DNA of 8,720 nt from Clostridia bacterium. GTDB taxonomy: Bacteria > Bacillota > Clostridia > Oscillospirales > CAG-272. Both the position numbers and the translations under genes were made by a program. Below are positions 1 to 5,852 of this stretch, in pieces. How positions within the stretch are numbered: position 1 is the stretch's first letter; every line of letters starts with the position of its first letter. Location of the stretch: positions 1 to 8,720 of the forward strand of contig JAGBTR010000067.1 in assembly GCA_017631215.1 (NCBI GenBank), in the 5' to 3' direction. The notes below the pieces were generated by a model. It saw only the letters and a program-made list of their open reading frames with translations. It searched no databases and was not told where the DNA came from.

Positions 1-2
1 AC

Positions 3-818
3 GTTGGGCGTACCGATTGCGATGTGACCCATCGTGCCGCGACCGGGTGCCTTCATAAACTCCATCGGACCTGCGAAGACGGACTTGGAGCGCTCGTCGC
101 GTGCGAAGGAGAAGAGCTGCTCGGCCGTAGCGGCGCTCGTGTTGCAATCGTCCTCGTCGGCGCAGTTGACACCGAGATGAACGAACTTGAAGTTCAGCAT
201 CGTGTCGACGGCCTCGCGAGCGAGCTTGCGGATGCCGTCAAAATCGCCCGAGGTGAGCATCTTGGGGGGAACCATCCAGCTACCGCCGCAAGCGACGATC
301 TTGTTCCAAGCCAGATAATCACCCACGTTGGAAGCGGAAATACCGCCCGTAGGCATAAACTTGACGCCGCCGTAGGGAGCGGCCATTGCCTTGAGCATAT
401 TGAGACCGCCCGAGGGCTCGGCGGGGAAGAACTTAACGACCTTCAGACCCAGCTCCAGCGCCTGCTCGATGCCCGAGGGATTGTTGATACCGGGCATCAC
501 GGGAATGCCCTTGTCCACGCAGTACTTGACCACGGTGGGGTTTAGACCGGGGCTGACGATGAACTTGGCACCTGCGGCGATGGCCTCGTCGACCTGCGCG
601 GTGGTCAGCACCGTACCTGCACCAACCAGCATATCGGGGCAAGCCTTGACCATCTCGGCGATCGCCTCAGCGGCGGCGGCGGTGCGGAAGGTGACCTCTG
701 CACAGGGCAGACCACCCTGCTCAAGTGCGCGCGCCAGCGGGGCGGCGTCCTTGGCATCGTCGATCTTGATGACCGGAACCAGACCGATCAGAGACAGCTC
801 TTGAATAACGTCTTTCAT
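3..818 (-). CDS. eda: KDPG/KHG aldolase fused to a VOC domain (3' end outside window)
   Basis: Class I aldolase that cleaves 2-keto-3-deoxy-6-phosphogluconate to pyruvate and glyceraldehyde 3-phosphate, and often also 4-hydroxy-2-oxoglutarate; cytoplasmic, in Entner-Doudoroff or sugar-acid breakdown. The 272 visible residues give an aldolase core at about 1-206 with the motifs seen in E. coli Eda: EVTFRT (catalytic Glu at 41, Arg at 45), VGAGTV, SPGLNP, KFFPAE with the Schiff-base Lys at 129, PTGGIS at 156 and GGSW at 178. Eda normally ends soon after this point. Here the frame continues through NFKFVHLGVN (about 209) and GHIAIGTPN (about 264), which resembles a glyoxalase/bleomycin-resistance (VOC) module with possible metal ligands His214 and His265. 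The window edge cuts it before its end. The start ATG at 818-816 follows AGAGAGGT at a normal distance. Similar aldolase-VOC proteins are, to my knowledge, found in Clostridia. The role of the VOC part is unknown. Confidence 0.93.
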   Translation of the reverse strand, partial: MKDVIQELSLIGLVPVIKIDDAKDAAPLARALEQGGLPCAEVTFRTAAAAEAIAEMVKACPDMLVGAGTVLTTAQVDEAIAAGAKFIVSPGLNPTVVKYCVDKGIPVMPGINNPSGIEQALELGLKVVKFFPAEPSGGLNMLKAMAAPYGGVKFMPTGGISASNVGDYLAWNKIVACGGSWMVPPKMLTSGDFDGIRKLAREAVDTMLNFKFVHLGVNCADEDDCNTSAATAEQLFSFARDERSKSVFAGPMEFMKAPGRGTMGHIAIGTPN

Positions 819-869
819 TTTATGTACCTCTCTTTATGTGATTTTAGTATTGATGGGACAAATCGTACG

Positions 870-883
870 TCCGCCGACGCGGA
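870..883. repeat. 14-bp palindrome in the aldolase leader
   Basis: TCCGC-CGAC-GCGGA is a 5-bp inverted repeat with a 4-nt centre. It lies between the 890-930 terminator and the aldolase start, about 52 bp upstream of the ATG. It could be a small operator or a short hairpin. I saw no good promoter hexamers around it, so its role is undecided. Confidence 0.3.
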
Positions 884-889
884 AGCGAT

Positions 890-930
890 AAAAAAGCAGC
901 GACACGGCATGGCCGCAACGCTGCTTTTTT
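890..930. terminator. Symmetrical (bidirectional) intrinsic terminator
   Basis: A 12-bp perfect inverted repeat, AAAAAAGCAGCG (890-901) with CGCTGCTTTTTT (919-930), has an inner CGGC-ATG-GCCG hairpin. The stem flanks supply a T-run on both strands, so it can stop transcription in either direction. On the minus strand it lies between the structured segment at 948-1113 and the aldolase gene. It would insulate the aldolase from transcripts coming from the DUF1292 side. Confidence 0.75.
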
Positions 931-947
931 AACCCGCCGAGCCGTGT

Positions 948-1113
948 GACCGATGATTGAGAAACCCTGCTCCAGCAAGGCGGTGCCCTATCCACGGCTT
1001 TACTGCTCCCAGCGTCCTTGCCCGCGCCGAGACAAGTCAATCGGTACAGCGGGAAGGGAGGTCTGCAAACCACCGGAGAAATCTCTTCGGGCTCCTTTTT
1101 CAATTCGTAGGTC
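948..1113 (+). ncRNA. Candidate structured RNA, family not identified (6S-like long hairpin is one option)
   Basis: No plausible gene lies here, but the two ends pair over a long distance. GACC (948-951) pairs with GGTC (1110-1113), then GATTGAGAAA (955-964) with TTTTTCAATT (1096-1105), giving 14 pairs around a small internal loop. The centre holds a strong apical hairpin: CCTT/AAGG (1016-1019 with 1054-1057), CCCGC/GCGGG (1021-1025 with 1049-1053) and CCGA/TCGG (1027-1030 with 1041-1044). Two alternative pairings share 1071-1079: CGGTG (981-985) with CACCG (1071-1075), or a local hairpin of 1073-1079 with 1084-1090. Three stem positions are G-U pairs if read on the plus strand and A-C mismatches on the minus strand, so I favour plus. 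The size, end-to-end pairing and switchable 3' hairpin are compatible with 6S RNA, but I could not match its conserved sequence. No clear promoter was seen on either strand. The terminator at 890-930 would suit a minus-strand transcript, so the strand remains open. Confidence 0.42.
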
Positions 1114-1171
1114 CTAATAACCGATCATCACGCACTAAGCAGGAAATCTACGTGGCGGTGTCAGGCAAGGC

Positions 1172-1483
1172 TTACGCCTCGTCAAAATCGACGGTGGAGA
1201 ACATATCGTCGAAATAATCGGCGATGCGATCGAACTCCTCGTCGTCGTCGATGGTAAAGAGCGACTCGTCGCCGTTCTCGTCCACCTCGCTCTTGAGAAT
1301 GACGTACTCAAGATAATCGTTGTCGGTCTTCTCGGCATCCTCGGCGGGGATCATAGCGTAGTACATCACGCCGTCGACCTCACCCGAGCCGATCAGCTCA
1401 AACTCGTGCTCGTTGCCGTCCTCATCGGTCAGCATATACTTCTCGACCTGTTCTTCCTCTTGAGGCTTGTTTTGCTCGCTCAT
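1172..1483 (-). CDS. DUF1292 domain protein, small and acidic
   Basis: The protein has 103 residues and is very rich in Asp and Glu. It resembles the DUF1292 (YrzB-like) family of Firmicutes, whose biochemical function is not established. Family-like segments are the start of the domain (YMLTDEDGNEHEFELIG, about 16-32), VDGVMYYAMIPAED (about 36-49), DYLEYVILKSEVDENGDE (about 56-73) and the aspartate-rich end (about 78-103). It has no signal peptide or membrane segment, so it should be cytoplasmic. The frame is open further upstream, but the ATG at 1483-1481 is chosen because GGAGG (1491-1495 on the plus strand as CCTCC) sits just before it and the longer start would lie inside the promoter. 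It has its own promoter at 1545-1573 and no obvious terminator before the structured RNA segment. In B. subtilis the homologue lies next to the Holliday-junction resolvase gene yrrK. That neighbour is absent here. Confidence 0.85.
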   Translation of the reverse strand: MSEQNKPQEEEQVEKYMLTDEDGNEHEFELIGSGEVDGVMYYAMIPAEDAEKTDNDYLEYVILKSEVDENGDESLFTIDDDEEFDRIADYFDDMFSTVDFDEA

Positions 1484-1544
1484 ACGGAGACCTCCGTTCT
1501 TTTCTGTAAATGTTAATGTGACCGAGAGATGTCCCGGTAGCACT

Positions 1545-1573
1545 ATTGTACACGATTTTCGCGCGCTTGTCAA
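1545..1573 (-). promoter_or_regulatory. Sigma-A promoter for the DUF1292 gene
   Basis: On the minus strand the -35 box is TTGACA (1573-1568) and the -10 box is TACAAT (1550-1545), with a 17-bp spacer. This is one mismatch from full consensus. Transcription would begin near 1538, leaving a leader of about 55 nt before the ATG. Confidence 0.85.
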
Positions 1574-1604
1574 TGGGGTGACGCGTTTTTTGTGGCTTTA
1601 GTTT

Positions 1605-1621
1605 GTGTCAAAAGGTGACAC
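1605..1621. repeat. Short inverted repeat just after cls
   Basis: GTGTCA (1605-1610) and TGACAC (1616-1621) form a 6-bp perfect inverted repeat with a 5-nt loop, 16 bp downstream of the cardiolipin synthase stop. No T-run follows on the minus strand, so it is a poor intrinsic terminator. It could be a weak 3' hairpin or an operator for the promoter at 1545-1573. Confidence 0.35.
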
Positions 1622-1636
1622 GGTATGCGCCAGGGC

Positions 1637-3196
1637 TCAAAACAGCGGGCTGAGTGCGCGCAAAACGGCGTCGACCAAGCGAAGCCAAAGCCGCTTGGGA
1701 CGGGACAGCTCGCGCTCGGTCACCTCGTGGCTTGCGTCCATCGTCGCCAGTGCGTCCTCCTTGAGGTGGGTGATCGCCGTCCCGCCGACGAACAGCACGC
1801 CGCACTCGAAATGCAGATACAGACTGCGATAGTCCATATTGACCGACCCGACCACGCCGATGCGGTCGTCCGCAACAAAGCTCTTGGCGTGCAGAAAGCC
1901 GGGCGTGTATTCGTAGATGCGCACACCTGCGCGCATCAGCACACCGTAGTAGGAGCGGGTCAGACGGAAGGCGGTCCTTTTGTCGGGAATGCCGGGCACG
2001 ACCAGCCGCACGTCCACGCCGCGCTTGGCGGCACAGCACAGCGCCGACTGCATTTCGGTGTCGATGATGAGATAGGGGGTAAAGATATAGACGTAGCGCT
2101 CGGCCTGCGCCAAAATGTCCAGATAGACCGTCTCTCCTACGTTTTCGTCGTCAAGCGGCGAGTCGGCGTAGGGCTGAACGATCGGGGAGGTGTGCGCCTC
2201 ATGCACCTTGTCGGTCGGCACGGGCAAAAAGGGGGCATAGTCCGTCTCGGTCGGGCGCAGTGCGTTCCATAGGTTGAGAAACATAACGGCGAAGCTGTGT
2301 GCGGCGGGACCGCACAGACGTACGCCCGTGTCCTTCCAGTGACCGAAGCGCACCTTTTGATTGATATACTCGTCCGCGATGTTGATGCCGCCCGTGTAGG
2401 CGACGCGCCCGTCGATGACGGTGATCTTGCGGTGGTCGCGGTGGTTCATCACGATGGAGACGAGGGGGACGATGGGGTTGAAGGCGAGCGTGCGAATGCC
2501 TCGCTTTTCCGCCTCCCAGACAAAGCTCAGCGGCGTCGCCGCCTCACAGCCGAGGTCGTCGTAGATGATGCGGACGTCCACACCCTCGGCCGCCTTGCGG
2601 GTCAGCACCTCCAGCACGCCGTCGAGCATCCGCCCCTCGGCAATGATGAAATATTCGAGAAAAATATAGTGCTTTGCCGTCTCCAGATCGGCAAGCAGGG
2701 CGGGGTAGAGATCGTCACCCAACGGAAAATAGCGCACCTCGGTGTCGCGGAAGGCGGGTGCGTGGGCGTGCGTCTCAAGATAGCGGCAGGTCGCGCGCGT
2801 GCGGGACGGCAGATCGCCGCAAGCGTCGTCGATCGGGGTGGCGACGGGAATGGGATGGTCGCGGTCGACCGCCTCCAGCTTGCGCCGCAGACGTCGCGAT
2901 AGGTTCTTGTTGCCAAATAATAAATAAATGAACAGCCCGAACAGCGGCGCGACGCACATCACGAGCAGCCAGCTCAGCTTGTAGGCGGGGTTTTCCTCGC
3001 GGCGCACGATATGCAGTGCCAGCACAAGGCTGACGACCGTCAGCGCGGTGTTGATCCAAAGCGCGTACTGCGAGAGCTGCCAGAACATCCAGAACAGCCA
3101 GCCGAGCTGGACGAGCAGCAGCAGCGCGGTCAGCGTGATGCGGTTGATGATCTTGTGGAAAAACAGACGGACGCGTCGCCGCTTGCGGTGTGCCAT
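1637..3196 (-). CDS. cls: Cardiolipin synthase, phospholipase D superfamily
   Basis: Membrane enzyme that joins two phosphatidylglycerol molecules into cardiolipin and glycerol. The 519 residues fit bacterial ClsA-type synthases. The N-terminus has a basic start (RKRRRVR) and hydrophobic segments at about 18-39, 44-64 and 73-95, the last two matching the PLDc_N membrane region. Two phospholipase D catalytic motifs (HxKxxxxD) are intact: His255, Lys257 and Asp262 in HRKITVID, and His436, Lys438 and Asp443 in HAKSFVAD. Each is followed by the expected glycine or serine/asparagine segment (YTGGINIADEYI; GSVNMDYRSL). The start ATG at 3196-3194 follows AGGAGA. It stands alone: the GH92 gene upstream ends in a terminator and the DUF1292 gene downstream has its own promoter. 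I saw no convincing promoter of its own in 3197-3245, only a weak TACTAT-type -10. The catalytic motifs and domain order leave little doubt about the family; the precise phospholipid specificity is inferred. Confidence 0.95.
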   Translation of the reverse strand: MAHRKRRRVRLFFHKIINRITLTALLLLVQLGWLFWMFWQLSQYALWINTALTVVSLVLALHIVRREENPAYKLSWLLVMCVAPLFGLFIYLLFGNKNLSRRLRRKLEAVDRDHPIPVATPIDDACGDLPSRTRATCRYLETHAHAPAFRDTEVRYFPLGDDLYPALLADLETAKHYIFLEYFIIAEGRMLDGVLEVLTRKAAEGVDVRIIYDDLGCEAATPLSFVWEAEKRGIRTLAFNPIVPLVSIVMNHRDHRKITVIDGRVAYTGGINIADEYINQKVRFGHWKDTGVRLCGPAAHSFAVMFLNLWNALRPTETDYAPFLPVPTDKVHEAHTSPIVQPYADSPLDDENVGETVYLDILAQAERYVYIFTPYLIIDTEMQSALCCAAKRGVDVRLVVPGIPDKRTAFRLTRSYYGVLMRAGVRIYEYTPGFLHAKSFVADDRIGVVGSVNMDYRSLYLHFECGVLFVGGTAITHLKEDALATMDASHEVTERELSRPKRLWLRLVDAVLRALSPLF

Positions 3197-3245
3197 ATGC
3201 GGTCTCCTTTCTTTGATTTATGATAGTATTGCCCGTGTGCGGACG

Positions 3246-3283
3246 AAAAAGACAGACCTGTCCGTAAAAGGGCAGGTCTGTCT
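3246..3283 (-). terminator. Intrinsic terminator of the GH92 gene
   Basis: A 14-bp stem (3250-3263 with 3270-3283, one G-T pair) around the 6-nt loop GTAAAA is followed on the minus strand by TTTTTC. It starts 13 bp after the GH92 stop codon. There is no T-run on the plus strand, so it acts in the minus direction. Confidence 0.88.
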
Positions 3284-3295
3284 TGTCTTGAAGCG

Positions 3296-5263
3296 TCAGA
3301 TCTCCTTGCCAAGGATCTTGGCGGTCTTGACCTGTCTGCGGCACGGGATCATTTCCTTGTGGCCGGGGCAGACGGGGTACATACCAAGGCTTGCCAGCAC
3401 GTACCACGAGGCGGCGGTGCCGTTGTCCTCGTCGCCGGGATAGCCGTCGTCATGCCACGAGAAGGCCTCCGCACACAGCTTGGTGACCCAGTAATCGGTC
3501 TTGGCCTGCTCGCCGAGAGCTGCGTACAGGAAGGGCAGATGGAAGGACGGCTGATTGGAGATGGCACACTGACCGAAGTCGGCGCTTGCCATCTCGGTCA
3601 TCTCGTGGATCTCGTTGTTGTAACCGAATACGCGGTATTTGGGCGGCGTGGCGAACAGCTCGTCCAGCTTTTCGATGAACTTCTCGCGACCGCCGTACAG
3701 CTCTGCCAAGCCCTCGACGTCGTGCGGCACGAACATCGAGTTCTGCCAAGCCGAGCCCTCGGTGTACTCACCGCCCCAAGAGCAGGGATCAAAGAAGTCG
3801 GCCATCTTGCCCTCGGTGTCGCGACCGCGCATAAAGCCCGAGGTCGCGTCGAAAATGTTCTTATAGTTCTTGGCGCGTGCCATGTACGGCTCGACCAGCT
3901 CGTCGCGGCCGAGCACCTTTGCGACGGTGGCAATGCACCAGTCGCCGTAGGCGGCGTCGAGCGTCAGGTTGACCGACTCACGCTGCTCGTTTCTCGGAAC
4001 GTAGCCGTATTTGAGATAGGACAGGGCTCCGTTGCGGCCGTAGCGGCGATCCTCGCTTTCGTTGTTGGCGTGGTGGAGCATACCCTCAAGGGCCTTTTCG
4101 AGCACCTCGCGCTTGCCGATGCCATTGACAGCGGCACAAGCGATGACGCTGTCGATGAGCGTGCTGGGCATACTGCCGATCTCACCGATGCCAAGCCATC
4201 TGGGCAGCCAGCCGCTTTCCTCGTAGTCGCCTACGAAGCCCTCAAGCATATCGGCAAACTCATCGCGGGCGATGAGCGTGAACAGCGAATAAACGGTACG
4301 GCTGGTGTCCCAAAAGCCGTTGTTGGTGTAGCGGACACCCGCTCTCGTCTTGCCCGTGCAGGGGACGTAGTGGACGGGCTTGCCGTCCTTATCCAGCTCG
4401 TATGCCTTCTGCGGGAACAGCAGGGCACGGTACAGGCAGGTGTAGAAAGTCTTCATCTGATCCTCGGTGTCGGTTGTGACCTCGATGCGGTGCAGCTTTT
4501 CCTCCCACTCGTTCTCGGCAAGTCCCCAAAGGGTGTCAAATGAGAGATTTCCACACTCGCGCTCCATGGCGATCAGTGCCATTTCCTCACTGATGTAGGA
4601 ATAGCCGATGCGAGCCTCGACATTGCGAGCCTTGAGTGCAACGTGAGCAAAGGCAGAAGCGCCCTCGCCGCCGATAACGACCTTGTCGGTATCGACTACG
4701 TCGCCAAGGAACTTGATGGCAAAATAGGCTTTGAAGTCAACGGCTACACCCGCGCTGGCAAAGTCGTTGCTACCGATCAGCATCTGCGTATCGGCATCGT
4801 AGCGATAGGTATAGTTGCCATGAACGGGAAGCAGAGAGAGCACGGAGGCGCGGTCGTCGTGGAAAGATAGACGAACAGCAGCACCGTGGTCGGTGGGCGT
4901 CAGCTCAAAGGTGCAGTTCGAGCGGAGCATGGTGACCTTGAGGTAGTCGGGACGCATGACGGCGTCCTGCGGACGGTAGCCTGACCAGGCACGGGGTGCT
5001 GTGTCGGCGATGACGTCGTTCTGGGGCATCATGAGGAAGGGACCATAATCACCGAGCCAAGGGCTGGGCTGATGCGACAGACGCACGCCCTCGGTGTAGG
5101 GATGGTTGGGGTGGAAGAACCAGCGGTTACCCGAGGCATCCGACTGCAAGCAGAAAGGTGTCATGCCGAATGGGCGCTGAGTCAGGGGCAGGGTGTTACC
5201 GCAGGAGAAGCGGGAGATGGAAGCGGTGCCCTGCTTGATGTTGACATAGGGAATGTATTTCAT
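3296..5263 (-). CDS. GH92 family glycoside hydrolase (alpha-mannosidase family), short form
   Basis: GH92 enzymes are calcium-dependent, inverting exo-alpha-mannosidases that trim mannose from N-glycans and yeast mannans. The 655 residues show the two-domain layout: a beta-sandwich N-terminus (about 1-250) and an (alpha/alpha)6 barrel. Recognisable motifs are GFWDTSRT (316-323), GGEYTEGSAWQ (497-507) with the likely acid Glu502, the substrate-site segment SNQPSFHLPFLY (569-580), and GDEDNGTAASWYV (610-622) with the likely base aspartates 611 and 613, then GMYPVCPG. There is no signal peptide, so it should work in the cytoplasm on imported oligosaccharides. Only about 21 residues follow PVCPG, whereas most GH92 proteins continue for roughly 80-100. 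No remnant of a longer frame is visible, because the terminator starts at once. The ATG at 5263-5261 is chosen because GGAGG lies 8 nt upstream and the longer frame from 5353 runs through the promoter. The linkage specificity cannot be assigned with confidence. Confidence 0.92.
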   Translation of the reverse strand: MKYIPYVNIKQGTASISRFSCGNTLPLTQRPFGMTPFCLQSDASGNRWFFHPNHPYTEGVRLSHQPSPWLGDYGPFLMMPQNDVIADTAPRAWSGYRPQDAVMRPDYLKVTMLRSNCTFELTPTDHGAAVRLSFHDDRASVLSLLPVHGNYTYRYDADTQMLIGSNDFASAGVAVDFKAYFAIKFLGDVVDTDKVVIGGEGASAFAHVALKARNVEARIGYSYISEEMALIAMERECGNLSFDTLWGLAENEWEEKLHRIEVTTDTEDQMKTFYTCLYRALLFPQKAYELDKDGKPVHYVPCTGKTRAGVRYTNNGFWDTSRTVYSLFTLIARDEFADMLEGFVGDYEESGWLPRWLGIGEIGSMPSTLIDSVIACAAVNGIGKREVLEKALEGMLHHANNESEDRRYGRNGALSYLKYGYVPRNEQRESVNLTLDAAYGDWCIATVAKVLGRDELVEPYMARAKNYKNIFDATSGFMRGRDTEGKMADFFDPCSWGGEYTEGSAWQNSMFVPHDVEGLAELYGGREKFIEKLDELFATPPKYRVFGYNNEIHEMTEMASADFGQCAISNQPSFHLPFLYAALGEQAKTDYWVTKLCAEAFSWHDDGYPGDEDNGTAASWYVLASLGMYPVCPGHKEMIPCRRQVKTAKILGKEI

Positions 5264-5304
5264 AGATGATCCTCCGAGCCGTTGTGCGGCGCATAAAATA
5301 TTTG

Positions 5305-5320
5305 CAAGCGGTCTTGCTTG
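5305..5320. promoter_or_regulatory. Operator-like dyad over the GH92 start site
   Basis: CAAGC (5305-5309) and GCTTG (5316-5320) form an inverted repeat with a 6-bp spacer. It lies directly downstream of the -10 box, overlapping the expected transcription start near 5318. This is where a repressor would block initiation, as expected for an inducible glycosidase gene. No regulator gene is next to it and the binding protein is unknown. Confidence 0.4.
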
Positions 5321-5324
5321 GATT

Positions 5325-5353
5325 ATTATAGCATAGCGCGAGCGAGTTTTCAA
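5325..5353 (-). promoter_or_regulatory. Sigma-A promoter for the GH92 gene
   Basis: On the minus strand a TTGAAA -35 box (5353-5348) and a TATAAT -10 box (5330-5325) are separated by 17 bp. The predicted leader is about 55 nt and ends in the GGAGG site at 5271-5275. The plus-strand stretch 5354-5440 upstream of it is AT-rich and shows nothing I can identify. Confidence 0.85.
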
Positions 5354-5442
5354 GGTGTTGGGAAAAATTTTTACATGTTAGTGAGCGGCAGTTCAAATTT
5401 TGATTTGTCGGTGGGTTCGGTGAAACGAAATGGCGAGTGAAA

Positions 5443-5557
5443 GCCTCCCTTGTGTAAAGGGAGGTGGCACGGCGTAGCCGTGACGGAGGGATTGTTGCAT
5501 AAGGGAAAACAATCCCCCACCCGTCTTCGACGGGAGCCCCCTTTACACAAGGGGGCC
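5443..5557. repeat. Palindromic intergenic repeat with a four-way-junction fold
   Basis: An outer stem pairs CCCTTGTGTAAAGGG (5447-5461) perfectly with CCCTTTACACAAGGG (5539-5553), and a few further pairs extend it to 5443 and 5557. Inside are three separate hairpins: CACGGC-GTA-GCCGTG (5468-5482), GGGATTGTT with AACAATCCC (5488-5496 with 5508-5516), and CCCGTC-TTC-GACGGG (5520-5534). The result is a cloverleaf-like cruciform of about 115 bp. There is no open frame of interest and no transposase. I believe such units recur between genes in gut Clostridia, which would make it a non-autonomous (MITE- or REP-like) element, but I cannot verify that here. Confidence 0.72.
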
Positions 5558-5583
5558 TTGGTTTCTGCGTAGCCGTCATCTCC

Positions 5584-5605
5584 CCGATAAACCCCAATTT
5601 ATCGG
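5584..5605. repeat. Short hairpin containing copy 1 of the AACCCCCAATTT-type motif
   Basis: CCGATAAA (5584-5591) and TTTATCGG (5598-5605) form an 8-bp perfect stem around CCCCAA. The sequence ATAAACCCCAATTT at 5587-5600 differs at one base from two later exact 14-bp copies (5719-5732 and 5774-5787). Confidence 0.6.
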
Positions 5606-5618
5606 CAACGCACAATCT

Positions 5619-5693
5619 CGTAGGGGAGGGGTTCCCCCTCCCGGTTGCACCGCAACAGGCCTTTATCAAGGGAGGCGGAACGCCTCCCCTACG
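5619..5693. repeat. Second palindromic repeat, 24-bp imperfect inverted repeat
   Basis: The arms at 5619-5642 and 5670-5693 match at 22 of 24 positions when one is reverse-complemented; both begin CGTAGGGGAGG on their outer side. The centre carries GTTGC-ACC-GCAAC. Each arm is itself partly palindromic (GGAGG…CCTCC around GTTCC), so alternative hairpins are possible. No coding potential is evident. It is probably a distinct non-autonomous intergenic element next to the cloverleaf unit. Confidence 0.68.
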
Positions 5694-5718
5694 GCACGAG
5701 GTTTGTGCCTACACACCT

Positions 5719-5787
5719 ATAACCCCCAATTTTGCATTTTACATTCTGCATTTTGCATTTCGCACGTAGTGCGATAACCCCCAATTT
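5719..5787. repeat. 14-bp direct repeats flanking a TGCATTTT-type array
   Basis: The exact 14-mer ATAACCCCCAATTT occurs at 5719-5732 and 5774-5787. Between them, about 5731-5760 is a run of variants of TTTTGCATTT / TTTACATTC, followed by the small hairpin CGCAC-GTA-GTGCG (5761-5773). Direct repeats flanking a unit suggest duplication or insertion at a preferred site. No function can be assigned. Confidence 0.6.
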
Positions 5788-5838
5788 GAAAAATAAAACG
5801 CAGGGGGAAAACTTTTTGGAAAAAGTTTTCCCCCTGCG
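5786..5838 (-). terminator. Intrinsic terminator of the SGNH gene, 19-bp perfect palindrome
   Basis: The arms 5799-5817 and 5820-5838 are perfectly complementary (CGCAGGGGGAAAACTTTTT and its reverse complement) with only GG between them. On the minus strand the stem is followed by TTTTATTTTTC. It starts 14 bp after the SGNH stop codon. On the plus strand GGTTTTCTT follows, so weak bidirectional action is possible. Confidence 0.87.
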
Positions 5839-5852
5839 GGTTTTCTTAAATT

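Noticed and set aside
834..1103. 89-codon minus-strand frame over the structured segment
   Set aside because: The translation has no family likeness and runs into the terminator. The palindromic structure explains the sequence better.
948..1113. SRP RNA, RNase P RNA, tmRNA or a known riboswitch
   Set aside because: The conserved signatures (for example the SRP GGAAGGAAGCAG loop, the RNase P GAGGAAAGTCC, the FMN, TPP and SAM cores) are absent on both strands. A brief GCGGTGCCCT match to large SRP RNA is not enough.
1484..1573. Longer DUF1292 start with 30 extra residues
   Set aside because: The upstream ATG coincides with the -35 box at 1573-1568, so it would not be transcribed from that promoter.
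1625..2902. Two plus-strand open frames of 215 and 201 codons opposite cls
   Set aside because: The cardiolipin synthase frame on the other strand has both catalytic motifs and membrane segments; these are antisense artefacts.
3359..4543. 394-codon open frame on the plus strand
   Set aside because: It is a shadow of the GH92 gene caused by GC-biased codon use, with no recognisable domain or start signal.
5264..5353. Longer GH92 start giving 30 extra N-terminal residues
   Set aside because: That start overlaps the -35 box, and the stretch includes the -10 box and the operator-like dyad. The ATG at 5263 has a well-placed GGAGG.
5196..5669. 157-codon minus-strand frame through the repeats
   Set aside because: It crosses the GH92 promoter and several palindromes, and its composition is not protein-like.
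5443..5838. CRISPR array or tRNA gene in the repeat-rich spacer
   Set aside because: The repeats are palindromic and irregular in spacing, with no equal-length spacers. The cloverleaf has no tRNA consensus such as GGTTCGAATCC or an acceptor stem with a discriminator and CCA.
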